From assembly GCA_963811905.1 (NCBI GenBank), contig CAWETK010000017.1, positions 124,001 through 188,000 on the forward strand: a stretch of DNA of 64,000 nt, written 5' to 3'. The notes beneath the pieces are model-generated. The model was not told where the DNA came from. It did not search any database and saw only the letters and a list, made by a program, of their open reading frames with translations. Source of the DNA: DATFVA01 sp963811905. Lineage in GTDB: Bacteria; Bacteroidota; Ignavibacteria; Ignavibacteriales; Ignavibacteriaceae. The translations under genes and the position numbers were made by a program. How positions within the stretch are numbered: the first letter of the stretch is position 1; every line of letters starts with the position of its first letter. Below, piece by piece: positions 25,225 to 33,565 of this stretch.

Positions 25225-26043
25225 ATGAAGTTAAAGCATACCCAGACAATTATTTACCTCACAGTTATTTTATCACTATTTCTTTCGATAGTATCTTTTT
25301 CAGGCGGTTTTATTGAGTCCATTTATCAGCGCGAGGCTTCATCGATTGCGGTGCAGGGGATAGGACAGGATATTTTTGATTTGTTTATTGTTGTGCCTCT
25401 TCTCCTGATCTCAATGTTCTTTACTACAAAAGAAAAGAGGATCGCTCTCTTTATATTTGCAGGAACCGTATTCTATATAATGTATTCCTTTTTTATATAC
25501 AGTTTCGGCATACACTTCAATCAGTTATTTGTGTTCTACTGTTTTACACTTGGTTCTTCCTTTTACCTGTTCATAATGCTGATAACCGAAATGACATATA
25601 TGGATATCGCGAGGTGGTTTGAGGATAAAACTCCCGTAAGATCGACTGCATCTTTCTTACTACTTATTGCAGCACTGTTTAATTTTCTTTGGTTCAGCGA
25701 AATAATACCCGCCGTAATCAATAATACAATTCCAAAGAGTGTAAGCAGCTATAATCTTCTTGTTAATCCTGTGCACGTTTTAGACCTGTCATTTGTTCTG
25801 CCGGGATTAATAATAACTTCAATTCTGCTGATCAAGAAAAGAAAGACAGGTTTCATTTTTGCCCCCTTACTTCTGATATTCACCGTCCTGCTTTCACTTG
25901 CACTAATTTCTATGGCGGTGATGCTCAATATCAGAAACGTAACGGAAGATTTTTCTCTTGTAATTATTTTCGGTGTAATTGCAGTTATAAGTGTTATATT
26001 TTTATTTATCTTACTGAGAAGAATGAAATTACCGGCTGTCTGA
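25225..26043 (+). CDS. Multipass membrane protein, unknown function
   Basis: 272 residues with seven or eight hydrophobic segments (from YLTVILSLFLSIVSF near the start to IIFGVIAVISVIFLFILL near the end) and a short basic C-terminus. Not recognised. GGGGAG precedes the ATG. The lipoprotein gene at 26048 begins five bases after the stop, so the two probably act together, perhaps as an envelope complex. Confidence 0.75.
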   Translation: MKLKHTQTIIYLTVILSLFLSIVSFSGGFIESIYQREASSIAVQGIGQDIFDLFIVVPLLLISMFFTTKEKRIALFIFAGTVFYIMYSFFIYSFGIHFNQLFVFYCFTLGSSFYLFIMLITEMTYMDIARWFEDKTPVRSTASFLLLIAALFNFLWFSEIIPAVINNTIPKSVSSYNLLVNPVHVLDLSFVLPGLIITSILLIKKRKTGFIFAPLLLIFTVLLSLALISMAVMLNIRNVTEDFSLVIIFGVIAVISVIFLFILLRRMKLPAV

Positions 26044-26047
26044 TTAA

Positions 26048-26776
26048 ATGCTTAAATATTTCAAAATAGTTTCTGCCCTTGTGCTGGTATCACTAATTTC
26101 CTTTAAATGCGAAAGGGATCTGCCTTCATCCTACAATTACGGCAGGACAGAATCGATTAGTCTGGAAAGACCGGCAGGCGGCGAAAGATTTAATTATGAC
26201 CAGCCGGTTGAAGTTAAATGGACATCTGAAAACGTGGAAGATAGTCTCCGTATCGAATTATTTAACGATAGTCAACCCGTATATTCAATAAATAATATTC
26301 CGAATACCGGGGATTATATACTTCACATCCCTCTTGAAATCGTTCCCTCTAAAAAATACCAGTTAAAATTAGAATCGATGGTCAATACTGAAATTTTCGA
26401 TATTAACCCGGCGTACTTTGAAATAGCTCCGCAGATAGACGGGCGCTGGTATTACTCGAATCTATCCGAAATATCAGGACTTGAAATCGTACTCGACCTC
26501 TCATCTTTTACAAACGATGCATTCCTGGGGAACGGCACTTTTCACTTCAGATACATATCGCATGGTATACCTGTTGATTACCTGAAGGAAGATACTGTCG
26601 GAGGTGTAATGACATTTCCTGACATCAGTTTTGTTATGAAGGAACCCGGGAATAAGAGATTTAATTTTTCGGGAAAGATGATATCCAATGGAATGATCAA
26701 CGGTAGAATCTCAGGGTACATAGATACAACATATGGAAATTTGAATGACACGCTGACGCTGGTAAGGGACTGGTAA
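26048..26776 (+). CDS. Exported protein with Kre9/KNH-like beta domain
   Basis: 242 residues. Hydrophobic leader MLKYFKIVSALVLVSLISF followed by KCERD, a possible non-classical lipobox. Residues about 35-110 (SISLERPAGGERFNYDQPVE, VKWTSENVEDSLRIELF, IPLEIVPSKKYQLKLES) match the Ser-Thr-rich GPI-anchored (Kre9/KNH) type of beta-sandwich found in bacterial surface proteins. The C-terminal half is not recognised. Co-transcribed with the membrane protein before it. The stop TAA is the first unit of a heptamer array. Confidence 0.7.
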   Translation: MLKYFKIVSALVLVSLISFKCERDLPSSYNYGRTESISLERPAGGERFNYDQPVEVKWTSENVEDSLRIELFNDSQPVYSINNIPNTGDYILHIPLEIVPSKKYQLKLESMVNTEIFDINPAYFEIAPQIDGRWYYSNLSEISGLEIVLDLSSFTNDAFLGNGTFHFRYISHGIPVDYLKEDTVGGVMTFPDISFVMKEPGNKRFNFSGKMISNGMINGRISGYIDTTYGNLNDTLTLVRDW

Positions 26777-26935
26777 TTGGTAATTGGGCATTAGTAATTG
26801 GTCATTTGGAATTGGAAATTTACAGGCAGCATTGGGGGAGGGAGGGGGGAGACTGAGAGACGGGGAGAAGGAGAGACTGAGAGACTGAGGGAATGAGAGA
26901 CAGAGGGGATGAGTGACTGAGAGAGGGAGTGGTCA
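26771..26935 (+). repeat. Composite array: TGGTAAT heptamers then GAGACTGA octamers
   Basis: TGGTAAT heptamers begin on the stop codon of the preceding gene (TGG TAA) and run to about 26822. G-rich spacer and GAGACTGA-type octamers follow to about 26935, then GGTCATTCATAG. The array is between two convergent gene ends. Confidence 0.85.
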
Positions 26936-26952
26936 TTCATAGTTAATTGTAT

Positions 26953-27513
26953 TTAAAGCTTTCTCTGCATATCCATTACCCATATAGCTTTCCAGTTTTT
27001 ACCGTCATCATTCGATATTGAGAGATCCCAGTGAACGGAATATTCTTTGATATCTGAAAAGACTATCCTCGATATCTGTTTACCTTTTTTAGTTTCTCTT
27101 GAAGCATAGAATTCACCTTTATCCTCCGAGAAATTTCCTGTGAAGGGTTTCCCGAGATCCGGGTTTTGTGTGTCCATCCAGTAAATATTCCATTTACCTG
27201 ACGATGTATCAAAATATCTTAAGCTGAAGCCTTTTATTTCTTCAGGATGTGTCATTCCCAGCCAGAAGAACTGAACCTGTCCTGTCCAATGTTCCTCGAG
27301 CGCACATCCGTTAAGAAGAGGAGAGACCGTAGTAGATGCCTTTAGTTCAATCCAGGACCCATCCTGCCTGAGTATCTTCTGATTAATATCCCAGCTTCCG
27401 ATCCAGAAATCAAACTGACGGGCTTCCGGAGAATTACAGGATGAAGTGTCGGAAGGTGCTGCCGGAATTGAAACTCCCCATAGTATGACTAAAAGAAGAC
27501 TATATATTTTCAT
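26953..27513 (-). CDS. Secreted DUF1579-like protein
   Basis: 186 residues with a signal peptide (MKIYSLLLVILWGVSIPAAP). ARQFDFWIGSWDI near the mature N-terminus is the opening of the DUF1579/FDFWxGxW calycin-like family; further conserved Trp residues occur in WNIYWMDTQNP and KWIAIWVM-like spacing at the end. Probably a periplasmic ligand-binding barrel. Isolated, with repeat arrays on both sides. Confidence 0.72.
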   Translation of the reverse strand: MKIYSLLLVILWGVSIPAAPSDTSSCNSPEARQFDFWIGSWDINQKILRQDGSWIELKASTTVSPLLNGCALEEHWTGQVQFFWLGMTHPEEIKGFSLRYFDTSSGKWNIYWMDTQNPDLGKPFTGNFSEDKGEFYASRETKKGKQISRIVFSDIKEYSVHWDLSISNDDGKNWKAIWVMDMQRKL

Positions 27514-27601
27514 ACAATCCTCGCATTGGTTTTTGATGAGAGATTAAAGGGAGATATAATCGTAAATTAATGGAAAATAATGAATAATCAAAGGGGGAAA
27601 C

Positions 27602-27900
27602 GGTCATTGGTAATTTGGCATTGGTAATTAGATGAATTTGCAGATTGTCAGGTAGTGTTGGTGGGAGGGAGTGAGAGACTGGGGGACTGAGAGACTGAGG
27701 GGCTGAGAGACTGAGGGACGGAGAGACGGAGAGACTGAGGGAATGAGTGACTGAGAGACTAAGGGGCTGAGAGAAGGAGAGACAGAGAGACTCAGGGACT
27801 GTGAGACTGAGGGACGGAGGGAAGAAGGGAAGGGGAGACGGTGAGACGAAGAGATTCGGAGAAGGGCATTCAGAGTCATTCGTAGTTATTTGGTTCTTCG
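27602..27900 (+). repeat. Composite array: heptamers, GAGACTGA octamers, heptamers
   Basis: GGTCATTGGTAATTTGGCAT heptamers (27602-27640) lead to about 200 bp of GAGACTGA/GAGACGGA octamers (27661-27865) and again to heptamer-like TCATTCGTAGTTATTTGG. The array is in the divergent promoter region between the DUF1579 gene and oxyR. The minus-strand frame it opens (Ser/Val/Gln/Leu repeats) is not a real gene. Confidence 0.85.
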
Positions 27901-27994
27901 ATTGTCATTTAATAGTTCCGGCAGGGCGGGATTAATCAATCAATCTAATCGATAGTTTACATATATTTGATAAACAAAATTTATATATTCAAAT

Positions 27995-28942
27995 ATGACG
28001 CTTTCTCAATTAAACTATGTGGTTTCAGTAGCTGCGCAGCAGAGTTTCAGCAAGGCAGCGGAAAAATGTTTTGTTACACAGCCAACTCTAAGTATGCAGA
28101 TAAATAAGCTGGAAGAGGAACTTGGAGTAAAGATCTTCAACAGGTTGAGCTCACCTGTAGCCCCTACAGATGTTGGGCAGGAAATAATAGAACAGGCAAG
28201 GATAATCCTTGAAGAATCTCAAAGGATAACTGATATTGTAAATTCTTTTGGAAAAGAAATATATGGAACGCTCAGGCTGGGGATAATTCCCACGATCAGT
28301 CCATATCTTCTTCCCTTATTTCTTGAGAACTACATAAGAAAATACCCCGGGGTTGAGCTGGTCATATATGAACTTCAGACAAAAGAAATAATGAGACAGC
28401 TTGAACAGAATATTATTGATGCGGGAATTATTGCAACTTCTGAAGCGAACAGCCGGTTCATCGAGGAGAGATTATATTACGAGCCATTCCTGGCTTACGT
28501 AAGCAAGGGACACAGATTATCCGGCAGAAAAAAAATCAGAAGGGATGATCTTTCGCTCGACGACCTCTGGCTGTTAAGAGACGGACATTGTTTCCGCGAT
28601 CAGATACTGAGCATATGCGGGGCAGGCAGACGAAATGAGAAAAATAAAAAACGTGTTCATCTTAACTTTGAAGGTGAAAACCTTGAGACACTGAAAGGTC
28701 TTGTAGATCAGAATATGGGTATGACTCTTTTACCTTACCTTGCTGTAGAAAAGCTGAAGAGCAAGTCTTCAAATGGTCTTTTAAAAGAATTTACAATACC
28801 ATATCCTTCACGCCAGGTAAGTATGATATATAGTAAGGCGCGTCTTAAGCAACGCCTGCTCATTCTCCTTATAGAGGAGATCAGGAACGCCGTCCCTGCT
28901 GAATTAAAGAAGGATAAATATTCTGTTATTGATGCCGGATAG
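27995..28942 (+). CDS. oxyR: OxyR-type LysR-family peroxide sensor
   Basis: 315 residues. N-terminal winged HTH (MTLSQLNYVVSVAAQQSFSK, ETxxxTQPTLSMQINKLEEELG) and a C-terminal periplasmic-binding-like domain. LLRDGHCFRDQILSICG carries two Cys nine positions apart, as in the redox pair of OxyR, and is followed by LETLKGLVDQNMGMTLLPYLAV, a conserved OxyR segment. Oxidised OxyR activates catalase/peroxidase genes; none is present here, so its local targets may be the flanking genes, including the desaturase 103 bp downstream. Confidence 0.9.
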   Translation: MTLSQLNYVVSVAAQQSFSKAAEKCFVTQPTLSMQINKLEEELGVKIFNRLSSPVAPTDVGQEIIEQARIILEESQRITDIVNSFGKEIYGTLRLGIIPTISPYLLPLFLENYIRKYPGVELVIYELQTKEIMRQLEQNIIDAGIIATSEANSRFIEERLYYEPFLAYVSKGHRLSGRKKIRRDDLSLDDLWLLRDGHCFRDQILSICGAGRRNEKNKKRVHLNFEGENLETLKGLVDQNMGMTLLPYLAVEKLKSKSSNGLLKEFTIPYPSRQVSMIYSKARLKQRLLILLIEEIRNAVPAELKKDKYSVIDAG

Positions 28943-29044
28943 CCGGGAAATAAATGTGATCCGGGCAACCGGAATTCATTTTTATGAATCATCTTTTTTA
29001 TTATAATATAACCAGATTAAATACATCATTAAGGCACATATTTA

Positions 29045-29992
29045 ATGAATAAAGCGAAACTGGATTTCAGTTATTCAAACAACCCTGAACCTCACAAAGA
29101 AAGAACCAAAGCTATATTAAAGGCTCATCCGGAAGTGAGAGATTTTATCGGAAGATATCCCGTAAGCTTTGCACTGATCCTGTTTGCTGCAGGATTACAG
29201 ATTGCGATTGCTTTTTTCCTGAAAGAATATCCCTGGTGGCTCGCCCTTATAGCTGCTTTTTTCATAGGTGCATTTGCCAACCACGCCTGCTTTGTGCTTA
29301 TTCACGAAGCTGCTCACAACCTGATCTTTAAGAACAGGAATTTAAATTTTATGGCAGGGATTATTGCCGATATACCGAATGTATTACCTAGCTCAGTCTC
29401 ATTCAGGAGCTACCATTTGAAACATCATTCTCACCAGGGCGATTATTATATGGATGCCGATCTTGCGAGCAAATGGGAAGCACGACTGATCGGGAATACC
29501 ACCCTTGGAAAATCATTCTGGGAACTGATGTTCCCGTTCTTCCAGGCATTCCGTACACCGCGTCTTAAAGCAATAAAGTTTATGAACTTCTGGACGATAG
29601 TTAACTGGGTGGTTGTGTTCGGTTTTGATGCCGTCGTAATAATATTTCTTGGTCCTACTGCATTTCTCTATTTCGTATTTTCGTTTTTCTTTTCGATAGG
29701 ACTGCATCCTCTTGGCGCTCGCTGGATACAGGAACATTTTCTTGTAGCTCCTCCTCAGGAAACTTACAGCTATTACGGACCATTGAACATTCTTGCTTTA
29801 AATGTAGGCTACCATAATGAACACCATGATTTTCCTTCAGTACCCTGGAATAAGCTGCCCGAATTAAAGGCAGCCGCACCGGAATTTTATGATAACCTTG
29901 TCTATCACAAATCGTGGGTTAAGCTATGGTTAACATTTCTTACAGATCCGGGACTATCTTTATACAGTAGAATGCTGAGAGATAAAGAGTAA
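29045..29992 (+). CDS. Sphingolipid delta-4 desaturase (DES1)-like membrane desaturase
   Basis: 315 residues. Three His boxes: HEAAHNL (HxxxH), HLKHHSHQG and the distal NEHHDFP. It shares much more than His boxes with eukaryotic dihydroceramide desaturase: the N-terminal YSNNPEPHKERTKAILKAHP with the acidic/His layout of DES1, GLHPLGARWIQEHFL, QETYSYYGPLNILALNVGYH and YDNLVYHKSW, and a C-terminal LYSRMLR. From memory of DEGS1 the similarity spans the full length. In a bacterium it could desaturate ceramide-like lipids or another long-chain substrate. No serine palmitoyltransferase gene is in the window. Confidence 0.85.
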   Translation: MNKAKLDFSYSNNPEPHKERTKAILKAHPEVRDFIGRYPVSFALILFAAGLQIAIAFFLKEYPWWLALIAAFFIGAFANHACFVLIHEAAHNLIFKNRNLNFMAGIIADIPNVLPSSVSFRSYHLKHHSHQGDYYMDADLASKWEARLIGNTTLGKSFWELMFPFFQAFRTPRLKAIKFMNFWTIVNWVVVFGFDAVVIIFLGPTAFLYFVFSFFFSIGLHPLGARWIQEHFLVAPPQETYSYYGPLNILALNVGYHNEHHDFPSVPWNKLPELKAAAPEFYDNLVYHKSWVKLWLTFLTDPGLSLYSRMLRDKE

Positions 29993-30044
29993 GAGTGGAT
30001 AAACGTAGCCGGCGGTAGTCAGGGTCATTTGGTTGTCGTTCCAA

Positions 30045-31664
30045 CTACCCGGTCTTTTTAATTACTTCCGGGTCTGTTTCGAAAGGCACATCGCCAAGAT
30101 GTATTTCCGGAAACTTGCTATTAAAATAATTCATCGAGTAATCGCTGGTGAAAAGTATAACACGGTTTTCATCTTTATCAATTGCTATTGATGCACCGGC
30201 AGGGAGGACCAACTGGTTTAATTTTTCGTCGCTGATTTCATTAGAAAACCATCTCATCACTTTCCAGTTAGTTTGTTCAAGTCTTGATTTTGCCCCATAC
30301 TCACTTTCAAGTCTGTACTGCACTACTTCAAACTGGAGGGGGCCAACAGCGCCCAACAGCGGAACTTTCTGAGCTGCATTTTTTATATAAAATGCCTGTA
30401 TAACCCCCTCCTGGAGAAGCTGATCAAGGCCATCACGGAATTTCTTATAATCAGACGGGTTAGGATTATGCATAAATACAAAATGTTCAGGAGCAAAATG
30501 AGGGATCTCTTTATATAATATCGACTGATCCGCCGTTATAGTATCCCCGATACCAAAATTGGAATTTCCGACGAAACCAACTATATCACCGGCATAAGCT
30601 TCATTAACAGTCTCACGTTCCTGTCCGAAAAGTTTCTGGGAATTTGAAAGCCTTATTTTCTTACCAGTATTCGAATGGAATGCCTGCATATCACGTTCAA
30701 ACTTACCTGAGCACACACGCATAAATGCTATCCTATCGCGGTGTTTAGGATCCATATTGGCTTGTATCTTAAAGATGAATCCTGAAAAAGTATCATCTTC
30801 AGGCTGAATCAGCGAGTCCATACTTTTCCTGGGAGCAGGGGGGACAGCATAATCAAGGAATCCATCCAGCAGAAGCTGCACACCAAAGTTATTCATCGCA
30901 CTTCCAAAAAAGACCGGAGTCAGTTTTCCATCGAGCACTGCATCCCGGTTAAAATCTTCTCCCGCTGTATCAAGCATCTCAAGCTCTTCAACAAATTTAG
31001 AATAGTTCTCATCGCTGAGTTTTTCCTTGAATAAGGGATTCTGAAGATCGAAAACTTCAAGGGGAGCTTTATATGATCCTCCTGTTGTTCTTTCAAAGAG
31101 GTGGATCTGTTTAGAAATTCTGTCATAGACTCCGCGGAAGTCTATCCCTGTTCCCAGCGGATAATTCATCGGGTAAGCTCCGATACCGAGAATACTTTCA
31201 AGCTCATCAATTAACTCGAGAGGATCACGAGTCGGACGGTCCAGCTTGTTCATAAATGTAAATATGGGAATTTCCCTTCTGCGGCATACTTCAAACAGCT
31301 TCCTTGTCTGTGCTTCAATACCTTTTGCTGCATCAATAACCATAACCACCGCATCCACTGCTGTAAGCACACGGTAGGTATCTTCCGAAAAGTCCTCATG
31401 TCCCGGTGTATCCAGCAGATTGATTTTGAAGCCGTTATAATCAAACTGAAGAACGGTAGAACTGATAGAAATACCACGTTTCTTCTCAAGCTCCATCCAA
31501 TCGGATGTGGAACTTCTCTGGTTCTTGCGGGCTGTAACTGAACCAGCCAGATGAACTGCTCCGCCATATAACAGGAATTTCTCTGTAAGGGTTGTCTTAC
31601 CTGCATCAGGATGTGAGATTATAGCAAATGTACGTCTTTTATTTATTTCTTTAAGATTACTCAT
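30045..31664 (-). CDS. prfC: Peptide chain release factor 3
   Basis: 539-residue translational GTPase that recycles RF1/RF2 from the ribosome. G1 ISHPDAGKTTLTEK, switch I with RGISISSTV, G3 DTPGHEDFSEDTYR and G4 FMNKLDRP are all intact. LEKKRGISI and the long C-terminal domains (ending near ETDPEVIKKTG) fit RF3 rather than EF-G. It has a divergent intergenic region of 224 bp to hpnC. Confidence 0.95.
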   Translation of the reverse strand: MSNLKEINKRRTFAIISHPDAGKTTLTEKFLLYGGAVHLAGSVTARKNQRSSTSDWMELEKKRGISISSTVLQFDYNGFKINLLDTPGHEDFSEDTYRVLTAVDAVVMVIDAAKGIEAQTRKLFEVCRRREIPIFTFMNKLDRPTRDPLELIDELESILGIGAYPMNYPLGTGIDFRGVYDRISKQIHLFERTTGGSYKAPLEVFDLQNPLFKEKLSDENYSKFVEELEMLDTAGEDFNRDAVLDGKLTPVFFGSAMNNFGVQLLLDGFLDYAVPPAPRKSMDSLIQPEDDTFSGFIFKIQANMDPKHRDRIAFMRVCSGKFERDMQAFHSNTGKKIRLSNSQKLFGQERETVNEAYAGDIVGFVGNSNFGIGDTITADQSILYKEIPHFAPEHFVFMHNPNPSDYKKFRDGLDQLLQEGVIQAFYIKNAAQKVPLLGAVGPLQFEVVQYRLESEYGAKSRLEQTNWKVMRWFSNEISDEKLNQLVLPAGASIAIDKDENRVILFTSDYSMNYFNSKFPEIHLGDVPFETDPEVIKKTG

Positions 31665-31888
31665 AGGTTTTCTGAAAGTTATGGTTAAAGTGTAATAAGG
31701 GATATAAGTTGAAGTGCTTCTAATAAAAGAAGTGGATTTCCCGGCAGAGAGATTTTCTGCAGAGATTATAATTTAATATTTTACTAATACCTTTTGTCAA
31801 AATATCTTGTTTTATCTGTATTACTGATACAAAATTAAGCAAAAATAGTTTCATGAAAAAGTGAAAAAACAGCAGGAACCCGCAGGAA

Positions 31889-32722
31889 ATGATAGAATCA
31901 GCATATGCTAATGCCCTGAAATTTGCCCGGGAACACTATGAGAATTTCCCGGTGGTGTCCTTCCTCATCCGCCGGGATCTTCAGAAGCATGTTGCAATCA
32001 TTTACTGGTTTGCAAGAACAGCAGATGATATTGCCGATGAAGGCAATCTGCCTGCCGGCGAAAGGCTGACCAGGTTAGATAATTTTGAGGCAAGGTTCCG
32101 GGAAATGCTGAAGGGGAAGTATGATTCAGGATACTTTGAAGCTCTTCACCAGACATTAGATAAAAAAAACCTTAGCCCGGATCACTTTATTAAACTTATT
32201 AAAGCTTTTAAACAGGATGTAATCATTAAAGAGTATAATAATTATAAACAGCTTCTTGAATACTGTGAGAACTCAGCCAACCCCGTGGGAAGACTTATCC
32301 TTGAACTTCATTCAATAAGAGATGAGGAAGCATACAGGTATTCGGATAATATATGCACTGCCCTCCAGATCACCAATTTTCTGCAGGATATAAATATCGA
32401 CTTTGAAAAAGGGCGGATTTACCTGCCTCAGGACGAACTGGCGAAGTCGGGGATAAGCAGAATTATGTTTGAGGAAAAAGAAATAAACCTTAACTTTAAA
32501 CAGTTAATTGAGTTCAATATTAACAGAACCCAATTGTTATTTGATGATGGCAGGAAATTGCTTAAATTCCTGCAGGGACGATTGAAATACGAGATTAAAT
32601 GGACGATCCTTGGAGGAGAAGCCATTTTGCAGAAAATAAGAGAGAATGATTTTAACGTATTTATTCGTCCCGATTTAACTAAAATAGATTTAATAAAACT
32701 GTTAATCAGATCATTTAAATAG
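31889..32722 (+). CDS. hpnC: Hydroxysqualene synthase HpnC
   Basis: 277-residue trans-isoprenyl diphosphate synthase of the HpnC group. It converts presqualene diphosphate to hydroxysqualene. The first Asp-rich motif is ARTADDIADEGN and the second is TNFLQDINIDFEKGRIYLP, with NPVGRLILEL between. GCAGGAA precedes the ATG. The stop is directly followed by hpnD. The three-gene order hpnC-hpnD-hpnE makes squalene from farnesyl diphosphate; the downstream cyclase (shc) is not in the window. Confidence 0.93.
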   Translation: MIESAYANALKFAREHYENFPVVSFLIRRDLQKHVAIIYWFARTADDIADEGNLPAGERLTRLDNFEARFREMLKGKYDSGYFEALHQTLDKKNLSPDHFIKLIKAFKQDVIIKEYNNYKQLLEYCENSANPVGRLILELHSIRDEEAYRYSDNICTALQITNFLQDINIDFEKGRIYLPQDELAKSGISRIMFEEKEINLNFKQLIEFNINRTQLLFDDGRKLLKFLQGRLKYEIKWTILGGEAILQKIRENDFNVFIRPDLTKIDLIKLLIRSFK

Positions 32723-33565
32723 ATGCAGGAAGCAAAAGAAATAGCGAAAAAAAGCAGGAGCAGTTTCTACTACGCTTTTAATCTGCTGCCGGCAGCCAAG
32801 CGCGATGCCATGAATACAGTTTATGCTTTCTGCAGGGAAACTGATGATATAATCGATGAAGGCAGTGAACCGGATGAACTGAAGTTTGCCAGGCTGCGTA
32901 AATGGAGGATTGAACTTGAAAAATCAATCAGCGGCAGAAGCGAGTATTCACTACTGAACAAGCTTGGGAAAACCATTTCCGGTTTCAATATTCCGCTTGA
33001 GCCTTTCTTCGAGCTGATCAAGGGAATGGAGATGGACCTTCAGAATAAAAGATATAATTCTTTTGAAGACCTGATGATATACTGCTACCGGGTTGCATCT
33101 ACAGTAGGTCTGATCTGTATTGAAATATTCGGATATAAGGATAAAGAACATGCAAAAGATTTTGCAGTTAACCTGGGCATAGCTCTCCAGCTGACGAATA
33201 TTTTGCGGGATATAACAAAGGATTCTGAAAGAGGAAGGATTTACCTGCCTCAGAAGGACCTTGAGATGTTTAATTATTCTGATAAGGATATCCTCAACAG
33301 AAAATATAACGACAACTTCAAGAACCTGATGAGCTACGAGGTTAAGAGAGCGAAAATGTATTTTGATACCGCTACAATGAGCCTTAATCTTGACGATAAG
33401 GCTGCTATGTTCGCTGCAAGGGCTATGCAGCACATATACCATAAAATGCTTCAGAAAATTATTGAAGCTGATTATGATGTTTACAATGAAGAGATCAGGG
33501 TATCTAAATTTGAAAAAGTAGGAATTTCACTCGGAGTCTGGGCTAAGTATAACCTGGTTTATTAA
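32723..33565 (+). CDS. hpnD: Presqualene diphosphate synthase HpnD
   Basis: 280 residues. Condenses two farnesyl diphosphates to presqualene diphosphate. CRETDDIIDEG (first DxxD), YCYRVASTVGLICIEIFGY and LTNILRDITKDSERGRIYLP (second motif) distinguish it from HpnC. It begins on the base after the hpnC stop and ends one base inside hpnE, so the three genes are tightly coupled. Paralogous to hpnC by duplication. Confidence 0.95.
   Translation: MQEAKEIAKKSRSSFYYAFNLLPAAKRDAMNTVYAFCRETDDIIDEGSEPDELKFARLRKWRIELEKSISGRSEYSLLNKLGKTISGFNIPLEPFFELIKGMEMDLQNKRYNSFEDLMIYCYRVASTVGLICIEIFGYKDKEHAKDFAVNLGIALQLTNILRDITKDSERGRIYLPQKDLEMFNYSDKDILNRKYNDNFKNLMSYEVKRAKMYFDTATMSLNLDDKAAMFAARAMQHIYHKMLQKIIEADYDVYNEEIRVSKFEKVGISLGVWAKYNLVY

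Noticed and set aside
27628..27879. Minus-strand Ser/Val/Gln/Leu-rich 83-residue frame
   Set aside because: Product of the GAGACTGA octamer array. No start signals or conserved features.
17308..27900. CRISPR arrays
   Set aside because: Units of 7-11 bp with no unique spacers of 25-40 bp and no cas genes nearby.
32951..33442. 163-residue minus-strand frame inside hpnD
   Set aside because: Antisense to the coding frame of hpnD, which has both Asp-rich motifs; high Ile, Cys and His content is typical of a shadow frame.
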